A stretch of 64,000 bases of DNA, from NCBI RefSeq assembly GCF_020360975.1, contig NW_025408667.1:11904001-11968000 (forward strand), written 5' to 3'. Position 1 is the stretch's first letter, and every line of letters starts with the position of its first letter. Source of the stretch: Hirsutella rhossiliensis (lineage: Eukaryota > Ascomycota > Sordariomycetes > Hypocreales > Ophiocordycipitaceae). Below the pieces are notes generated by a model. That model was not told the DNA's origin. It ran no database searches and saw only the letters and a program-made list of their open reading frames with translations. Both the position numbers and the translations under genes were made by a program. This document shows positions 1-10,253 of the stretch, piece after piece.

Positions 1-555
1 ACAGCTAAGGGGATAAGCCCCGTGTTAATGGGTATTGAGACATCCCTCGGACTGAGAGGGAGCCTGTTCTGCGCCCTCTGCTGTTTTGGAAGAAGTCCCT
101 GTGCATGTGGGCACGGCGCCATCCGCCTTGCCGGTCGGAGGAAGAGAAATAGGGGGCTGTTGCATTGGCCATTCAGCGTAGCTCACTGTACAGGCTTCCT
201 CTTTGGGCTGCACAGTCTGACACGTAACTTATCAAGTGAAGCTATTCGCATCGGGCATAGACAGGCGAAGGTTGTTAACGTCTGTCAAACAACAAGGGTG
301 GCGATCAACGCAACCAACTCAACCTCAGCCCTCAGTTGAGTGAGTTGACCGATTAATAAGCTTTTCCTCCGTTGAGTTGATCAACCTTGGCCCTATGTTG
401 AGTTGGTTGGCGTTGCGTTGATGGTTGACCAGCTCCCCATGCCCCGTCTTCGTCTTAGTGCTTTGATCGCCACCTTGGAGCCCAATGACCCAACGCAACT
501 CTACTCCCACCCTGCCTCTTCCTCCCGCATCTGCATTGGCAAACCCCGAAGCCAT

Positions 556-826
556 TGTCACACATAGGATATCAGCCTCCAACAGTCTGACCCCCTATTC
601 GCACAGTCCGTTTCCACATTTCCCCACAGAAACTTCTAGGAGGCATCATCAACGCATCAGTGGCTTCCAGATGATCTGATCAGATGCTTCCATTCACTAC
701 CATTCCCTTCCATTCTCATATTCAGGCAGTCTATAAAGATCTCGCCTCTTTCCCACCTTAGATAGCAGAATCAAGAGTCTTCCAGTCCCTGATCTTTATG
801 CCCACTTGCTCATCCTCCGTGCGATA
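556..826 (+). repeat. 5' LTR of copia-1
   Basis: 271-bp direct repeat with the copy at 4582-4852. A TATA-like ctataaag lies at 731-738, and a second copy of the same signal is in the 3' LTR. Flanked on the outside by TSD gccat (551-555). Confidence 0.95.
731..738 (+). promoter_or_regulatory. TATA-like element in copia-1 5' LTR
   Basis: The sequence ctataaag lies in the LTR about 160 nt upstream of the gag ATG at 899. Position and sequence fit an LTR core promoter; no transcription start can be proven here. Confidence 0.5.
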
Positions 827-840
827 GTTATGAGCCCGGT
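827..840 (+). other. Primer-binding site, half-tRNA initiator Met type
   Basis: Immediately after the 5' LTR the sequence is gttatgagcccggt. It is complementary to the anticodon stem-loop of initiator tRNA-Met (gggctcataac around the CAT anticodon), not to a tRNA 3' end with CCA. Drosophila copia and yeast Ty5 are known to prime from such an internal cut in initiator tRNA-Met. The match is read from sequence; the priming mechanism is inferred. Confidence 0.75.
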
Positions 841-898
841 CTGCCACTGACTGGGTATCTTATTCTTGTTCACTCCGCTGCGCAGAATAGCTTCCACA

Positions 899-1899
899 AT
901 GAGCTCAGCTCTAGATCTTGATGGCTCTTCCAAGGGCACCGTGCTCAACGGCCCTTGCGACTGGAAACAATGGATTTCTATCATCAAGAAATTCGCCACG
1001 TCCCACAGTCTTTGGGACTTTCTGGACCCTGCCGTCAAGGAGGGTAAGCCGGTTCTTCAGCAGCCAGTTGAACCAACATTCCGACAAATCAACCACGAAG
1101 CATCTGATCTCGTGGATCTGACCTCGGAGGAATTTCGCCGTCTCGAATTCCTCCACACCCAATACCGCTCGAAGCTTCAAGGGTATAGGGATCAAGTGAA
1201 GGCACTCGCCAGCCTTCAACAACACATCGTCAAGACCATCGGCAACTACTACAGCACCATTGCCGAGGAACACGACGTTGCAAAGCAACTTGCCTTGCTT
1301 CAGGCTCGTGTGGCCCCAACCGACTGGGCACTCGAGAGGAAGTTGTTCAGCGTTATCGTTCCACCCTTCAGTCGCCAAACAGGACCAAGATCGAAGCTTG
1401 GGTCACCCAATGGCAGAAAGTCCTCACTGAGGCAAAGCAATTAGGGCTTCCTGATGTCCAGGACCTTCGCCCTACCCAAGATTTCCTACAGGCTGTTTCG
1501 TCCATCAACGCCCCATTCACAGACTATTGGGTCAACAAAATGGAAGACGAGGCCGTATTCGGCAAGCCTGAGTGGAAGACCGACTTCCCGGACGGCATTA
1601 AGATCAGTGAGATCTTTGAACGAGCTCACCGAATCAAGGCCGCCAACAACAGCAAAGGATCATTCGGAGCTGCCTTCCAAGGCAAGGGAGAGAAATCGGA
1701 GAGGAAAGAGGACAAGCCTAAGTGGTCTTCAAGCAAGAACGCTGATGGTGTTCCTATGTGTGTCTGCGGAGAATATCACCGCTTCGTAGATTGCTTCTAT
1801 CTCATCAAATCAGCTCGGCCTGATGGCTGGACTCCTGATCAGAAGGTTGAGAAGAAGATCAAGGAAATCCTCGACTCAATCCATGGGCAAAGAAGATGA
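899..1899 (+). pseudogene. copia-1 gag (frameshifted)
   Basis: The ATG at 899 opens a Gag reading frame of about 180 codons (MSSALDLDGSS, later CDWKQW and HTQYRSKLQGY) that ends in a frameshift near 1375-1444. Gag continues in another frame as the stretch 1540-1899 containing KMEDEAVFGKPEWK and a knuckle-like CVCGEYHRFVDC. Such short Cys/His knuckles (C-x-C-x3-H-x4-C) are common at this position in fungal copia Gags and bind nucleic acid in the virus-like particle. One or two indels separate the halves; they may be real decay or sequencing error. Confidence 0.8.
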
Positions 1900-3230
1900 C
1901 GGAGAAAGCACAAGACTTCAAGAAGAAGGAAATGGAGAAATCGTCCGACTCCTCCGTTAAAGGCACAGCGTTTGCCGGTCTTCTACCAGCTCCTGACAAC
2001 ACACCGCCTCCCTCAACACCTCCATCAACCAGTTTCTCGACGGGAAAGGCAGTCTACCCGCTGTATGACTCCTTTATCCTTGATTCCGGATCAGACACAC
2101 ACATTTGCAACAACCGATCCCGTTTTCTTGACTACACCGCCCTTGCAGAGCCAAAAGAGCTCTTTGCAGGCGATAGTCAACTTCAGATCCTTGGCTACGG
2201 CACAGTCCGTATGAAGCTTGAAGAAGGAGGACTTTTTCAGCTCAACGAAGTTGCCTTCGTGCCAAAATTCCACACCAACATCGCATCCTCGACCGCTTTC
2301 TTGCGAAGGGATACAACTGGAATCCACTATCTGGACGCGTCTCTAAAGACGATCAGATTATATTTCATACGAAACGCCGCTTTCGTCAACCGGTCATCGA
2401 GTTCAACCCGATTAAGGAGGACTCTCACGCCTCCAACTTCACATCTTCATCTGCACCTCGCGCAGTGAAAACAGCAGATGCTACGCTTTGGCATAAGCGC
2501 CTAGGCCACTTGAACGCTCAAGCCCTAGAGCGTCTTGTTGAGAACACGACGGGTTCGAAGATCAAAGGCCCAGTTACCATCGATTGCACCGCGTGTTCCC
2601 TTGGGAAGGGAAAGAAGGTCGTCTCTCGCCGAACCCCTCAAAACCGAGCCCCCAGACCATTCTGGAGAATCTACGTTGATATCTTCAGTATGAACACCTC
2701 ATTCAACGGCAAGGAAGCTGTTCTTCTTATCAAAGATGAATTTACAAGCATGATCTTCATCTACCTTCTGAATGACGCGACACAAGGGTCCGTTATGACT
2801 GCTTTGAGAAACCATGAGGCAATGATTCAACGCCAATGGAATCTCAATATTTGCATTATCCACCGTGATAACGATCGTTCTCTTCAGAGTGCGTATGAGA
2901 GCTGGATCGAGGAAAGGGGATTCAAGATGAACCTTCTGCCCCTTACACTCCCGCTCAAAACGGCTCTGCAGAGCGATCTGGGGGGGTAATATCTGCCCAG
3001 GCCAGAACAATGGGAATTGATGCCAATTTACCATCTGATCTTTGGCCAGAGACTTGAAAGCAGCAGTGTTTTTGCACAACAGATCGCCCATGCAGAACCA
3101 CAGCTTCCGAACGCCTTTCCAGCTGCTTCATCAGTGGCTGCGAGACAACAACAGAGACATAGGCTACCAGCAAGACCAGCCTGACATCACGTTTCTCAAG
3201 GCATACGGCTGCAGAGCCTATCCTTGACAC
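1896..3230 (+). pseudogene. copia-1 protease and integrase region (frameshifted)
   Basis: The first block (1896-2468) carries the aspartic-protease signature FILDSGSDTHIC near 2077-2112. The second (from 2465) has the GAG-pre-integrase zinc motif (WHKRLGHLN with CTACSLGKG downstream) and the start of the rve integrase fold (IYVDIFSM; first acidic residue near 2672). It continues through a frameshift near 2975 into the block ending AYGCRAYP at about 3227. Domain order protease-integrase-RT is diagnostic for copia. Each block is open in a different frame, so no single polyprotein is encoded as written. Confidence 0.8.
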
Positions 3231-4530
3231 CCCAGGCCCTTCAGAACAGACAGAAGAAGGACCTAAAGACCGACCCTCACACAGAAATCGGTTATCTCGT
3301 TGGATATGATTCCACGAACATTTTCAGGATCTGGATTCCGTCCACATCAGAAGTCCGAAGGGTCCGAGATGTGACCTTCAATGAAAGCATCTTCTATGAC
3401 GGAAATGATCAGCCACCAGAACCTATCCCACAGCGCGTGGAAGTACAGCTTCCAGCCCACATCGAGGACGAGTCGGATTACGAGGAAATCCCCACTCAAA
3501 TCGATGAACCTGAACCTGACCCCGTTGAGCAATCTCCTCAACCTCAGACCAAGGAGACGCCACCACGATTGTGGTACAACCCGAACCATCTGATCATGAG
3601 GACTCGGATGATCAGGATGAGTTTCATGACATTCAGCACCCATATCCGACACCGGACCCCGGTCCGAGTGACTCTCAGCCACGGCGCTCAGCCCGCACTC
3701 CAAAGCCTCGCAAGCTCAGTGCTTTTTCGACCAACACTAAGGGTCAATTCCACAGCTCTTTCTTTCTCGGCAGAGAAGAAAAACTTCACAGACGACACCT
3801 TCCTCCCGAACCTACGACGTATAAGGAACTTCGCACCCACAGATTTGGTCCTCAGTTCAGAGAAGGAGCCCACGCCGAGTGGAAAGCACTCCAACAGAGA
3901 GGAACCTTCAGAGCGGTCCCCAGAGACCAGGTCACGGGCAAGCTTTTGCCACTTACCTGGGTCTTTAAGTATAAGTTCGACAAGCATGGCTTTCTTACAA
4001 AGTTCAAAGCCCGTCTTTGTGTTCGAGGAGATCTTCAACAGCTAGGTGACAAGGACACCTATGCAGCAACCCTTGCAGGACGTTCTTTCCGGATTCTCAT
4101 GGCCATCACCGCCAAATTCGACCTTGAGACCCGACAGCTCGACGCAGTTAATGCCTTCACAAACGCCCTCTTAGAAGACGAGGAGGAGGTCTATGTAGCC
4201 TTCCCAGACGGATACTACAGACAGGGATGGGCTCTTCGCCTCATGCGAGCCCTCTATGGCCTCCGACGGTCCCCTCTTCTTTGGCAGAAGGAACTCACTG
4301 CTGCATTCAGAGAGCTTGGTCTTACACAGTGTCCCGACGAACCCTGCATCTTCCAGAACGACTGGCTCACTGTTTTCTTCTTCGTTGACGATATTGTTTT
4401 CCTCTATCGCAAGGAAAACGAGGACGCAGCTGATGAGATGGTTGCAGCCCTCAAGAGGAAGTACGCGATGACAGACCAAGGGAATTACAATGGTTCCTTG
4501 GTATCAGACTCTACGTTGCTAGGGATCTAG
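3224..4530 (+). pseudogene. copia-1 reverse transcriptase, C-terminally truncated
   Basis: The linker 3224-3590 is acidic and proline-rich. From about 3571 the RVT_2 domain of copia elements follows: EWKALQQRGTFRAV, LPLTWVFKYKFD, LDAVNAFTNALL, RALYGLRRSPLLWQ and the catalytic FFVDDIVFLY near 4375-4404. The frame ends at 4530, 20 codons after KRKYAMTDQG, in sequence unrelated to RT. The rest of the RT connection and the whole RNase H domain are absent, and the polypurine tract follows within 60 bp. The element therefore cannot complete reverse transcription on its own. Confidence 0.85.
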
Positions 4531-4581
4531 TTTCTTTCTTCAGTTTGCACTGCCCACTAGCCAGCACAACCTGGGGGGGTA

Positions 4582-4852
4582 TGTCACACATAGGATATCA
4601 GCCTCCAACAGTCTGACCCCCTATTCGCACAGTCCGTTTCCACATTTCCCCACAGAAACTTCTAGGAGGCATCATCAACGCATCAGTGGCTTCCAGATGA
4701 TCTGATCAGATGCTTCCATTCACTACCATTCCCTTCCATTCTCATATTCAGGCAGTCTATAAAGATCTCGCCTCTTTCCCACCTTAGATAGCAGAATCAA
4801 GAGTCTTCCAGTCCCTGATCTTTATGCCCACTTGCTCATCCTCCGTGCGATA
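4582..4852 (+). repeat. 3' LTR of copia-1
   Basis: 271 bp, essentially identical to 556-826, preceded by the polypurine tract ctgggggggta and followed by the TSD gccat (4853-4857). High LTR identity suggests recent insertion. Confidence 0.95.
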
Positions 4853-5601
4853 GCCATCCTCGTACTGCCTTCTCCTCGACCGGCTGCCCAGTCACTGCTT
4901 CATCCGCCTTGTTCAATAGTATCGGATCAACTTCCTCCACAATACCCGCCTGTAACCATGACCGCAGCACCTGGCAAATAGCGAACCGTATCATGACTGA
5001 TATGGGCATCCGCGCTCGCAACACACGGGTTGAGGTACTCGAAAATGGCCCGCAGCCTCGTATTTTCGGGTTCTCGGAACGACAGGTTGCTCTCGACGAT
5101 CCATTCGACCACTAGACGTTGGAAGACATTCCTGTCAAAGCTCTTGATAAGGTGATTCGCAATGGCTTGCTCTCGGGGCGTGTTTAGATCGATGTTGAAG
5201 GCATCCGTTATCGTCTGGTATCCCGTGGACGGTTTCTTTCGAGGCGCTGGTGCAGAACGTTTTCCAGAGGGATCTTGGATCTTGTGATGGTCCCAGAGAT
5301 GCCGCTCAGCGTTTTGGGTGCCAATCGAAATTACAGTGCCGGGCTTCGGCCTGTTCCGTTCGATACAAACTTTGCAAACCCATCGCCGATCCGAGCCCTT
5401 CTCGATATCAAAGCCGTATTCCCATACCCATGATTTTGTGCTTCGGCTTCGCTGGGCCCATGTGTAACCACGGAAATGTCGGAACAATCGATCTTCGTCT
5501 CGTCGAGCGGCGCGGGCCTCGGCTGGCGTGGACGGCTCGGGTGTGGATGGAGCTGGCGTTAAGGGAGCCGGTGAGAAAGGGGGAGGTGGTACGAAGTCCA
5601 T
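4853..5601 (-). pseudogene. hAT transposase with internal deletion (N-terminus joined to C-terminal tail)
   Basis: Reading on the minus strand from an ATG at 5601, a proline-rich leader (MDFVPPPPFSP) precedes a BED-type zinc finger (SWVWEYGFDI, then WVCKVCIERN, then the paired histidines in ERHLWDHHK). The following region matches the full-length hAT copies in this window up to the motif HDTVR near 4985. The next recognisable sequence, in another frame, is the family's C-terminal tail (VLRSWLQAGIVEEVD). The RNase H-like catalytic core and most of the dimerisation domain are therefore deleted, and the product cannot be an active transposase. The tail is cut by the copia insertion at gccat and continues at about 550-501, where a TAG ends it. 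An alternative start lies at 5724. Confidence 0.8.
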
Positions 5602-6051
5602 AGCCTCGAAATCTGAACTTTTTGAACGTATTGAGCGGAAGAAGTGAGGGTCCAGAGAAGCGAGTGGTGAAGGGAGGCTAGGCTGACGCTGGTACCAGAG
5701 TGACAGGACGCGAGCGAATCGCATCGGACGCGTTGACGCGTCGAGCCCATGACCAGTTAAGGTTAATGCATTGTGTGTGGTACATAGATTTATGATATTC
5801 CTAGGTGTATATAGAAGTACTCCTTAACAAGCACTAACCCCTGGGCACAGTTCGGGCTGAGCTACCCGGTACCAAAATTTCCGAACATCGCGGCGATACC
5901 TAATCAACCTTTGTCAACGCAACCAACTCAATATCGTGATGATATTGAGTTGGTTGATTAGTAAGAATTGGCTCCGTTGAGTTGGGTTGAGTTGGTTGAC
6001 ATCAACCTGGTTGACAACCTCGTGATTGACGTTGCGTTGATCGCCACCCTG

Positions 6052-6639
6052 CAAACAACAGATCAACCACTGGGCCACGCAAAATAGGGGCACCTCCCTT
6101 AAGGAGCATTCTTGGTACATCTTGTAAGCCTATTCTATCTGACAACGTCATTTCTACGCATTAAGCTCAAGTTTTGAAGATGCGTTATTTCGTTGAACTA
6201 AGCCCTGGCTGGCCCGGCTGCCCGGCTGATCGCGTACTTGTTTCCCTAAAGGAGTTGGCCGGCGTAAAAGTCAGACAGAAACATAGGTAAACAGGACCGC
6301 TTATTACTTTAATGAGAACGAAAAGCGGCGCGATTGATGCGAGGAGGTTCGAGCAGGAGCACCTTGTGCCATGTGGCTTGTGCGGAGGGCGGAGGAAAAT
6401 CCTCGATGCGAGGCATAAGCAGATTGCCTCCGCTATGGCGTCATGGCACGACGTGCTGCATGTTCGGACCGACGTAATCACGCGTGGGGCTGATTGGCCG
6501 TCAGCTATTTTCAGGCAGCCACCCCGCGGCCTAAAAATTATCCTGAAGATTGGCATTCGCCAAACCACGCATCCATTTCATATTTCATAGCCGTGCCCCT
6601 TAAGACACCTTACTTGAACGTGCCCTTCTGATCGGTCAC
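6052..6639. other. Intergenic region right of the hAT-A element
   Basis: Contains the hAT-A TSD copy (6052-6059) and otherwise no coding signal I can support. Reading frames of about 90-127 codons on both strands around 6190-6590 overlap each other and show no domain or splice structure. Confidence 0.5.
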
Positions 6640-7106
6640 ATGAGCGCCACGGAGGAAAACCATCCTCAGCATAGACCACTCCAGGCTGTGGAGCAGGCGA
6701 ATGTCGACGAGCTTTGCCGTTGGCTGGAAGTGAATGATGCGCAATGGAGGAAAACTGACTATGAGGGGTTAGAACGTGGTACACACAAGGACTTGCGCAG
6801 CCTAATTATCAGCAAATTTAGCGAGAAGGTTAGTCCATCATATTATTTACTTTAATTTGGTCCTGACAACTTCAGAGTACGGCAGTTTCTATTTTCAGAA
6901 TTGCTGGCCCGAGGCAGTATAGACTTACGAACACGCCGAGCGAGATCATTCCAATTCACACCAGTGAAGGGTGTTCGATTCAGTTTGGACATGGGAATAT
7001 TCCACTGGATCGTAAACAGAAAGTGCAAATATCTCAGCCGGCTACAGTTCACGTTGAGAAAGACAAAGTATTGTGCCTGCTTTGGATCTGGGTAGTCAAG
7101 GAATAG
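6640..7106 (+). CDS. Small two-exon host protein of unknown function (139 aa)
   Basis: Exon 1 is 6640-6828 (63 codons, MSATEENHPQH). An intron at 6829-6875 has donor gttagt, branch-like ctgac and acceptor ttcag. Exon 2 is 6876-7106, ending in TAG. Splicing keeps the frame with no internal stop. Exon 1 is acidic and Trp-rich (DELCRWLEVNDAQW); exon 2 is beta-type, with no membrane segment or signal peptide. I do not recognise the family. The clean splice and continuous frame argue for a real gene or the tail of one. It lies convergent with the gene at 7499-9193. Confidence 0.5.
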
Positions 7107-7498
7107 TTAGCCAGTGGATGACACTGTCTAATTCTCACTGTTTAACGAGACCTTGTTGAAGGCAGTTAAGGACAGTTTTTAGAACTCACCGAAGTATGCT
7201 GTTGCGCGCCTAAGGTTTTGGATTGTGGCAGGTGGCTGGCTGATTATTTGTGATGGCTGACCTTGCTATTGCGGCAGTTAAGGGCTAGGTGTGTCCTTGA
7301 TGGCAGCTTCTTCGTCGCTATAGAAGCTCTTCAGAGATCAACAATTGAATCATTGGGCCCCTTCTTCATACCCCGTTTTTCGTGTTTATGCTCCTTGCAT
7401 ATATCCCATCAGCTATTCCTGGAAAGTCGGTGTCCAAGGATCCGTCCCAGGAATTGAGGCCGAAGGCTGGGTCTATGAACTTTGTAGTTGGTCTAGCT
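7107..7498. other. Short intergenic region
   Basis: Lies between two convergent genes and should contain both 3' ends. I see no gene, repeat or regulatory motif that stands out. Confidence 0.4.
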
Positions 7499-9193
7499 CT
7501 AACATGCGGGGTTAAAGATCAGTTCTGGTGCAGCACCAAGTTCCGGGGAGTTATATTCTGCACTCAACGGCTGCATCAGAGCATCAGGATCCAGAATATT
7601 GAAATCCACGTCGATAAGAGGGGACTGAGCCATCACAGCATCGGGATCCAGAATATTGAAATCCACGTCGATAAGAGGGGACTGAGCCATCACAGCATCG
7701 GGATCCAATACGTTGAAATCAACATCGATAAGAGCAGACCGAGTCAAAACATCATCAGGATCCAGAGCATTGACATCCACCTCTATAGCGGGGGCGCCAG
7801 TAAAAACGCCGTCAGCACTGAGGGTATTGAAGTCAATATTAAAATTTTGTGGTATGCTAGATGTTGTTGGCCTCTCATTATGAGCGGAAAGAATTGTTTG
7901 ATGAGATGCAGACTCTCCCGTGACATTGGTCTCGTTATCGAACGGGCGAAGTGTAAGCGGCGGAGTATCTGCGAGCGTAACCAGATCCGTTTGCTGGATT
8001 GTGAAGCAAATGGGTTGTATAGCAGTAGAAGACCTTGGTTGAACTAGTCGGGCAGGACTCTCAACTCCAGACTTTCTTATCTTTTGCAGTTTATCTTGCG
8101 TCGGATTCGAGGTGACTGTTTGGGGCAATTTGCGTTTGAGGGATCTCCGTAGCGTGTCCTCTGAAAGCGGAGGTTTAGTGTATAAACAAATTATAACTCG
8201 CATGAATGTGTTACGTGGGACCTAACTTACTATGTCCCGAATTCTTTGTTTGACTATAGCACAATAAGAATTGAGAGTGTGTCCATACTCGTATACTCTC
8301 AGCAACTGGATCAATATCGTCCTTTTCTGTGATTTTGAGTGCCTTGAGTTTCTCGATGTACTCTTTACGTCGGTTTCCACATAATGGAACGTTTTTTTCA
8401 TAGCTATCGTCAAGTTAGAATAAGTAGGTGATGGCGTTGAATACATACTCAGTCCGATTGTCAGGGCGGAGTCGCGCCACTGCTGCCGTTGAGAGTTCTG
8501 TCATGAACTGGTGGTAACGTCTCCCCCAGCTTAAGAAGTCTATGACTTCCTTTTTCACTTCATCCTCTGGCCGATTTGGCTGCCATGTTTGAGCCATGTT
8601 AGTTAGCTCTCTTCTAACCCACCGATTAGGTTGTAACTTCTGGCAAGTCTCCCTAAGGTGTAGTTCTAGCTCATGAAAGCCAACTGTTAGGAATCTTATC
8701 TGGATATGTCCGATCCACGCAATGTTTTTGTTCTGGACAAGAGCCAGGTAAGCTCCACAGTGAAAAGGGTTTGTCGGTGTCTCCCCATTATCAGACTGGT
8801 CAAAGAACTTTGCTGGATCTTGACAGGACTTGGCGAAGTGTAGCTTAACTACTTCAGGCAACGGGGTAAATGTCGGGGATTTGGCAATGGGATTGTGGGG
8901 AGGCACAGGCTCGGGAGGTGGAGCCCTAGTTCTCAGAGAGTGAAAGCCTTCGGGCAATGGTCTGCATGCTGAAGAGGAAGATGATGAGGGGAGGGTTGGG
9001 TTCAAAGTTCTGAGGCTCTTTTGCCCTTAGTTGATGGAGAACAAGCATTTTGATATCTTCATCGAGTTTTGGCCAGACAGTATTGAAGAACTCAATTATC
9101 TAAGTTTTGTCAGCACACGAATAGGTTCTCCTTAGTTCAACTCACTATTCCAGTATTAAGCTCATGGGGATTTACGCTCGAATATTGGCCCAT
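7499..9193 (-). CDS. Multi-exon host protein of unknown function with DPDAV tandem repeats
   Basis: A four-exon model on the minus strand fits consensus splice sites: exons 9193-9146, 9099-8449, 8403-8231 and 8160-7499; introns of 46, 45 and 70 nt with donors gtgagt, gtatgt and gtaagt. The start is MGQYSSVNP. The middle contains a globular-looking Trp/His-rich segment (HFAKSCQDPAKFF, WVRRELTNMAQTW, DFLSWGRRYHQF). The C-terminal part has a basic patch (RRSLKRKLPQ) and four acidic 19-residue repeats around VDFNILDPDAVM, which may form a disordered activation-like tail. The exon sum is one base off a multiple of three; a single-base shift is needed near 9005, probably a sequence error. I do not recognise the family. 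Confidence 0.55.
7581..7808 (-). repeat. Four 57-bp coding tandem repeats
   Basis: Units start near 7581, 7638, 7695 and 7752. Units 1 and 2 are nearly identical and 3 and 4 are diverged. Each encodes 19 residues around VDFNILDPDAV in the gene at 7499-9193. The length is a multiple of three, so copy number changes keep the frame. Confidence 0.85.
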
Positions 9194-9329
9194 TTTGAAC
9201 TCGTTACTTGGAGGATTTGGAGGGAGTAGCTTAAGGAGCCTCGAGGCTTGAGGTGAGAGGGAGGGAGCGACACTTGAGGCTGGAAAGTGCGGGGGCTCTC
9301 ACATGAGGTAAGTTGCGGCATCTAACGCT

Positions 9330-9381
9330 AGTCCCGAAGTGGACTTTTTCTCAGCTCTGAAAAAAAGTCCACTTTGGGACT
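9330..9381. repeat. 20-bp inverted repeat with 12-nt loop
   Basis: The arms are agtcccgaagtggacttttt (9330-9349) and its complement at 9362-9381, with one mismatch. It lies upstream of the minus-strand gene starting at 9193. It could be a foldback remnant of a small DNA transposon or an RNA hairpin. No flanking duplication was found. Confidence 0.6.
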
Positions 9382-9658
9382 GGCGCCCCTTCCTCATCAT
9401 CGCCTCAGTAACTGTAAATGCAGATTGCGTCGATGTCACATCGTTCTCAAGAAGGACGCCGACCAACCCACCCACGACGGATGTAAGCTGATTCAGTGGA
9501 TTGGCCAACCACTGAAAAAAGCCAGTGGATTAGCAGTGGAATTCACTAGTGGATTGAGTGGAGTGGCTTTTAACCCTGCATCATCATCATGATATAAGGC
9601 ATCGAATGGCGCATGCATAGACAAACCGGTAGTCATCACCGTTCACAGGTCTTCTATA

Positions 9659-10180
9659 ATGGCATCTCATATTGTCACTCAAGGCTCGATGAGGTGCGGT
9701 CACCTCGACGATGTTGATCAAAAGAAGTGCAATCATGACCAGCCGTGCCGACTGGGAGTTCAACCCTTTCAGATCATCACCGAAAGTTGCAAGAGGTGTA
9801 TGCAAGACCCTCACAAAAGACTCCACCACAATTTCCACGACCTCAGAGATAAATCATCTCTACTCCGTTACTGGTATTGTCGAAAGCTCAGTGAGGATAG
9901 ATATTTTTGGGGGCCGTCCAGGTTGGGTGAGGGAGTGGACATTCCGGTTTTCAGGAGCATCAGCGCCGAAATGGAAATAGGTATGCGCGAAGCATGGCAG
10001 GAAGAGTCCAGAAGATTTGTCAAATTGGCGAGTTGCGGTGCGAGCGCGGTTTTTATGGATGGTCAAGAACCGTGTTCTGTTGATGAGTTGGACAGCGATA
10101 AGGGTAGAGCACTTTTAGAAAGGGCGATGGAGATGATTCTTGAAGAGACGAAAAAGCCGAAGGAATTGCCCAGTAACTAA
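9659..10180 (+). CDS. Cys-rich hypothetical protein (173 aa)
   Basis: A single open frame from the ATG at 9659 (MASHIVTQGSMRCGHL) to TAA at 10180. The N-terminal third has a Cys/His series (CGHL, KKCNHDQPC, then CKRCMQDPHKRLHHNF) that could bind zinc, a layout seen in many short uncharacterised fungal proteins. The C-terminus is acidic and helical (LLERAMEMILEETKK). There is no signal peptide and no membrane helix. No domain is recognised. The absence of introns and a plausible start context give moderate support. A hAT derivative begins 74 bp downstream. Confidence 0.5.
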   Translation: MASHIVTQGSMRCGHLDDVDQKKCNHDQPCRLGVQPFQIITESCKRCMQDPHKRLHHNFHDLRDKSSLLRYWYCRKLSEDRYFWGPSRLGEGVDIPVFRSISAEMEIGMREAWQEESRRFVKLASCGASAVFMDGQEPCSVDELDSDKGRALLERAMEMILEETKKPKELPSN

Positions 10181-10253
10181 TTACCTTTTCTAATCTCAGA
10201 TATCTATTCTCTGATCCTTCCCTTCCCGCCTGAAATTCCTGCCTTTTCTTGAC

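Larger units (their letters stand above)
556..4852 (+). mobile_element. Ty1/copia LTR retrotransposon (copia-1), truncated RT end
   Basis: Two near-identical 271-bp LTRs flank it, starting tgtcacacat and ending gtgcgata. The 5-bp target duplication gccat lies at 551-555 and 4853-4857. The order gag, protease, integrase, RT defines copia. The element sits inside the hAT-A element, so it is the younger insertion. The RT region stops shortly after the FVDD motif and nothing resembling RNase H precedes the polypurine tract (ctgggggggta, 4571-4581), so the 3' part of pol is missing. Confidence 0.95.
294..6051 (-). mobile_element. hAT DNA transposon, internally deleted (hAT-A), interrupted by a copia element
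   Basis: The termini are an inverted repeat, aagggtggcgatcaacg at the left and its complement ending in ccaccctg at the right; only the outermost base differs. The flanking 8-bp duplications are identical (caaacaac at 286-293 and 6052-6059), the size expected for hAT. Subterminal DNA on both sides is rich in short gttgagttg/caactcaac motifs, as in many hAT ends. Without the nested copia insertion and its TSD copy the element is about 1.46 kb. It carries only the N-terminal part and the extreme C-terminal tail of a transposase on the minus strand, so it is a non-autonomous deletion derivative. The TIR matches that of the two full-length copies near 21.6 and 33.8 kb. Confidence 0.93.

Noticed and set aside
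22..582. Frames of 62-105 codons on both strands at the left edge
   Set aside because: They overlap each other, cross the hAT-A TSD and TIR and contain no motif; they are chance frames in transposon end sequence.
6185..6590. Overlapping frames of 127 (minus) and 92 (plus) codons
   Set aside because: Mutually overlapping, no domain, no splice signals; no basis to choose either.
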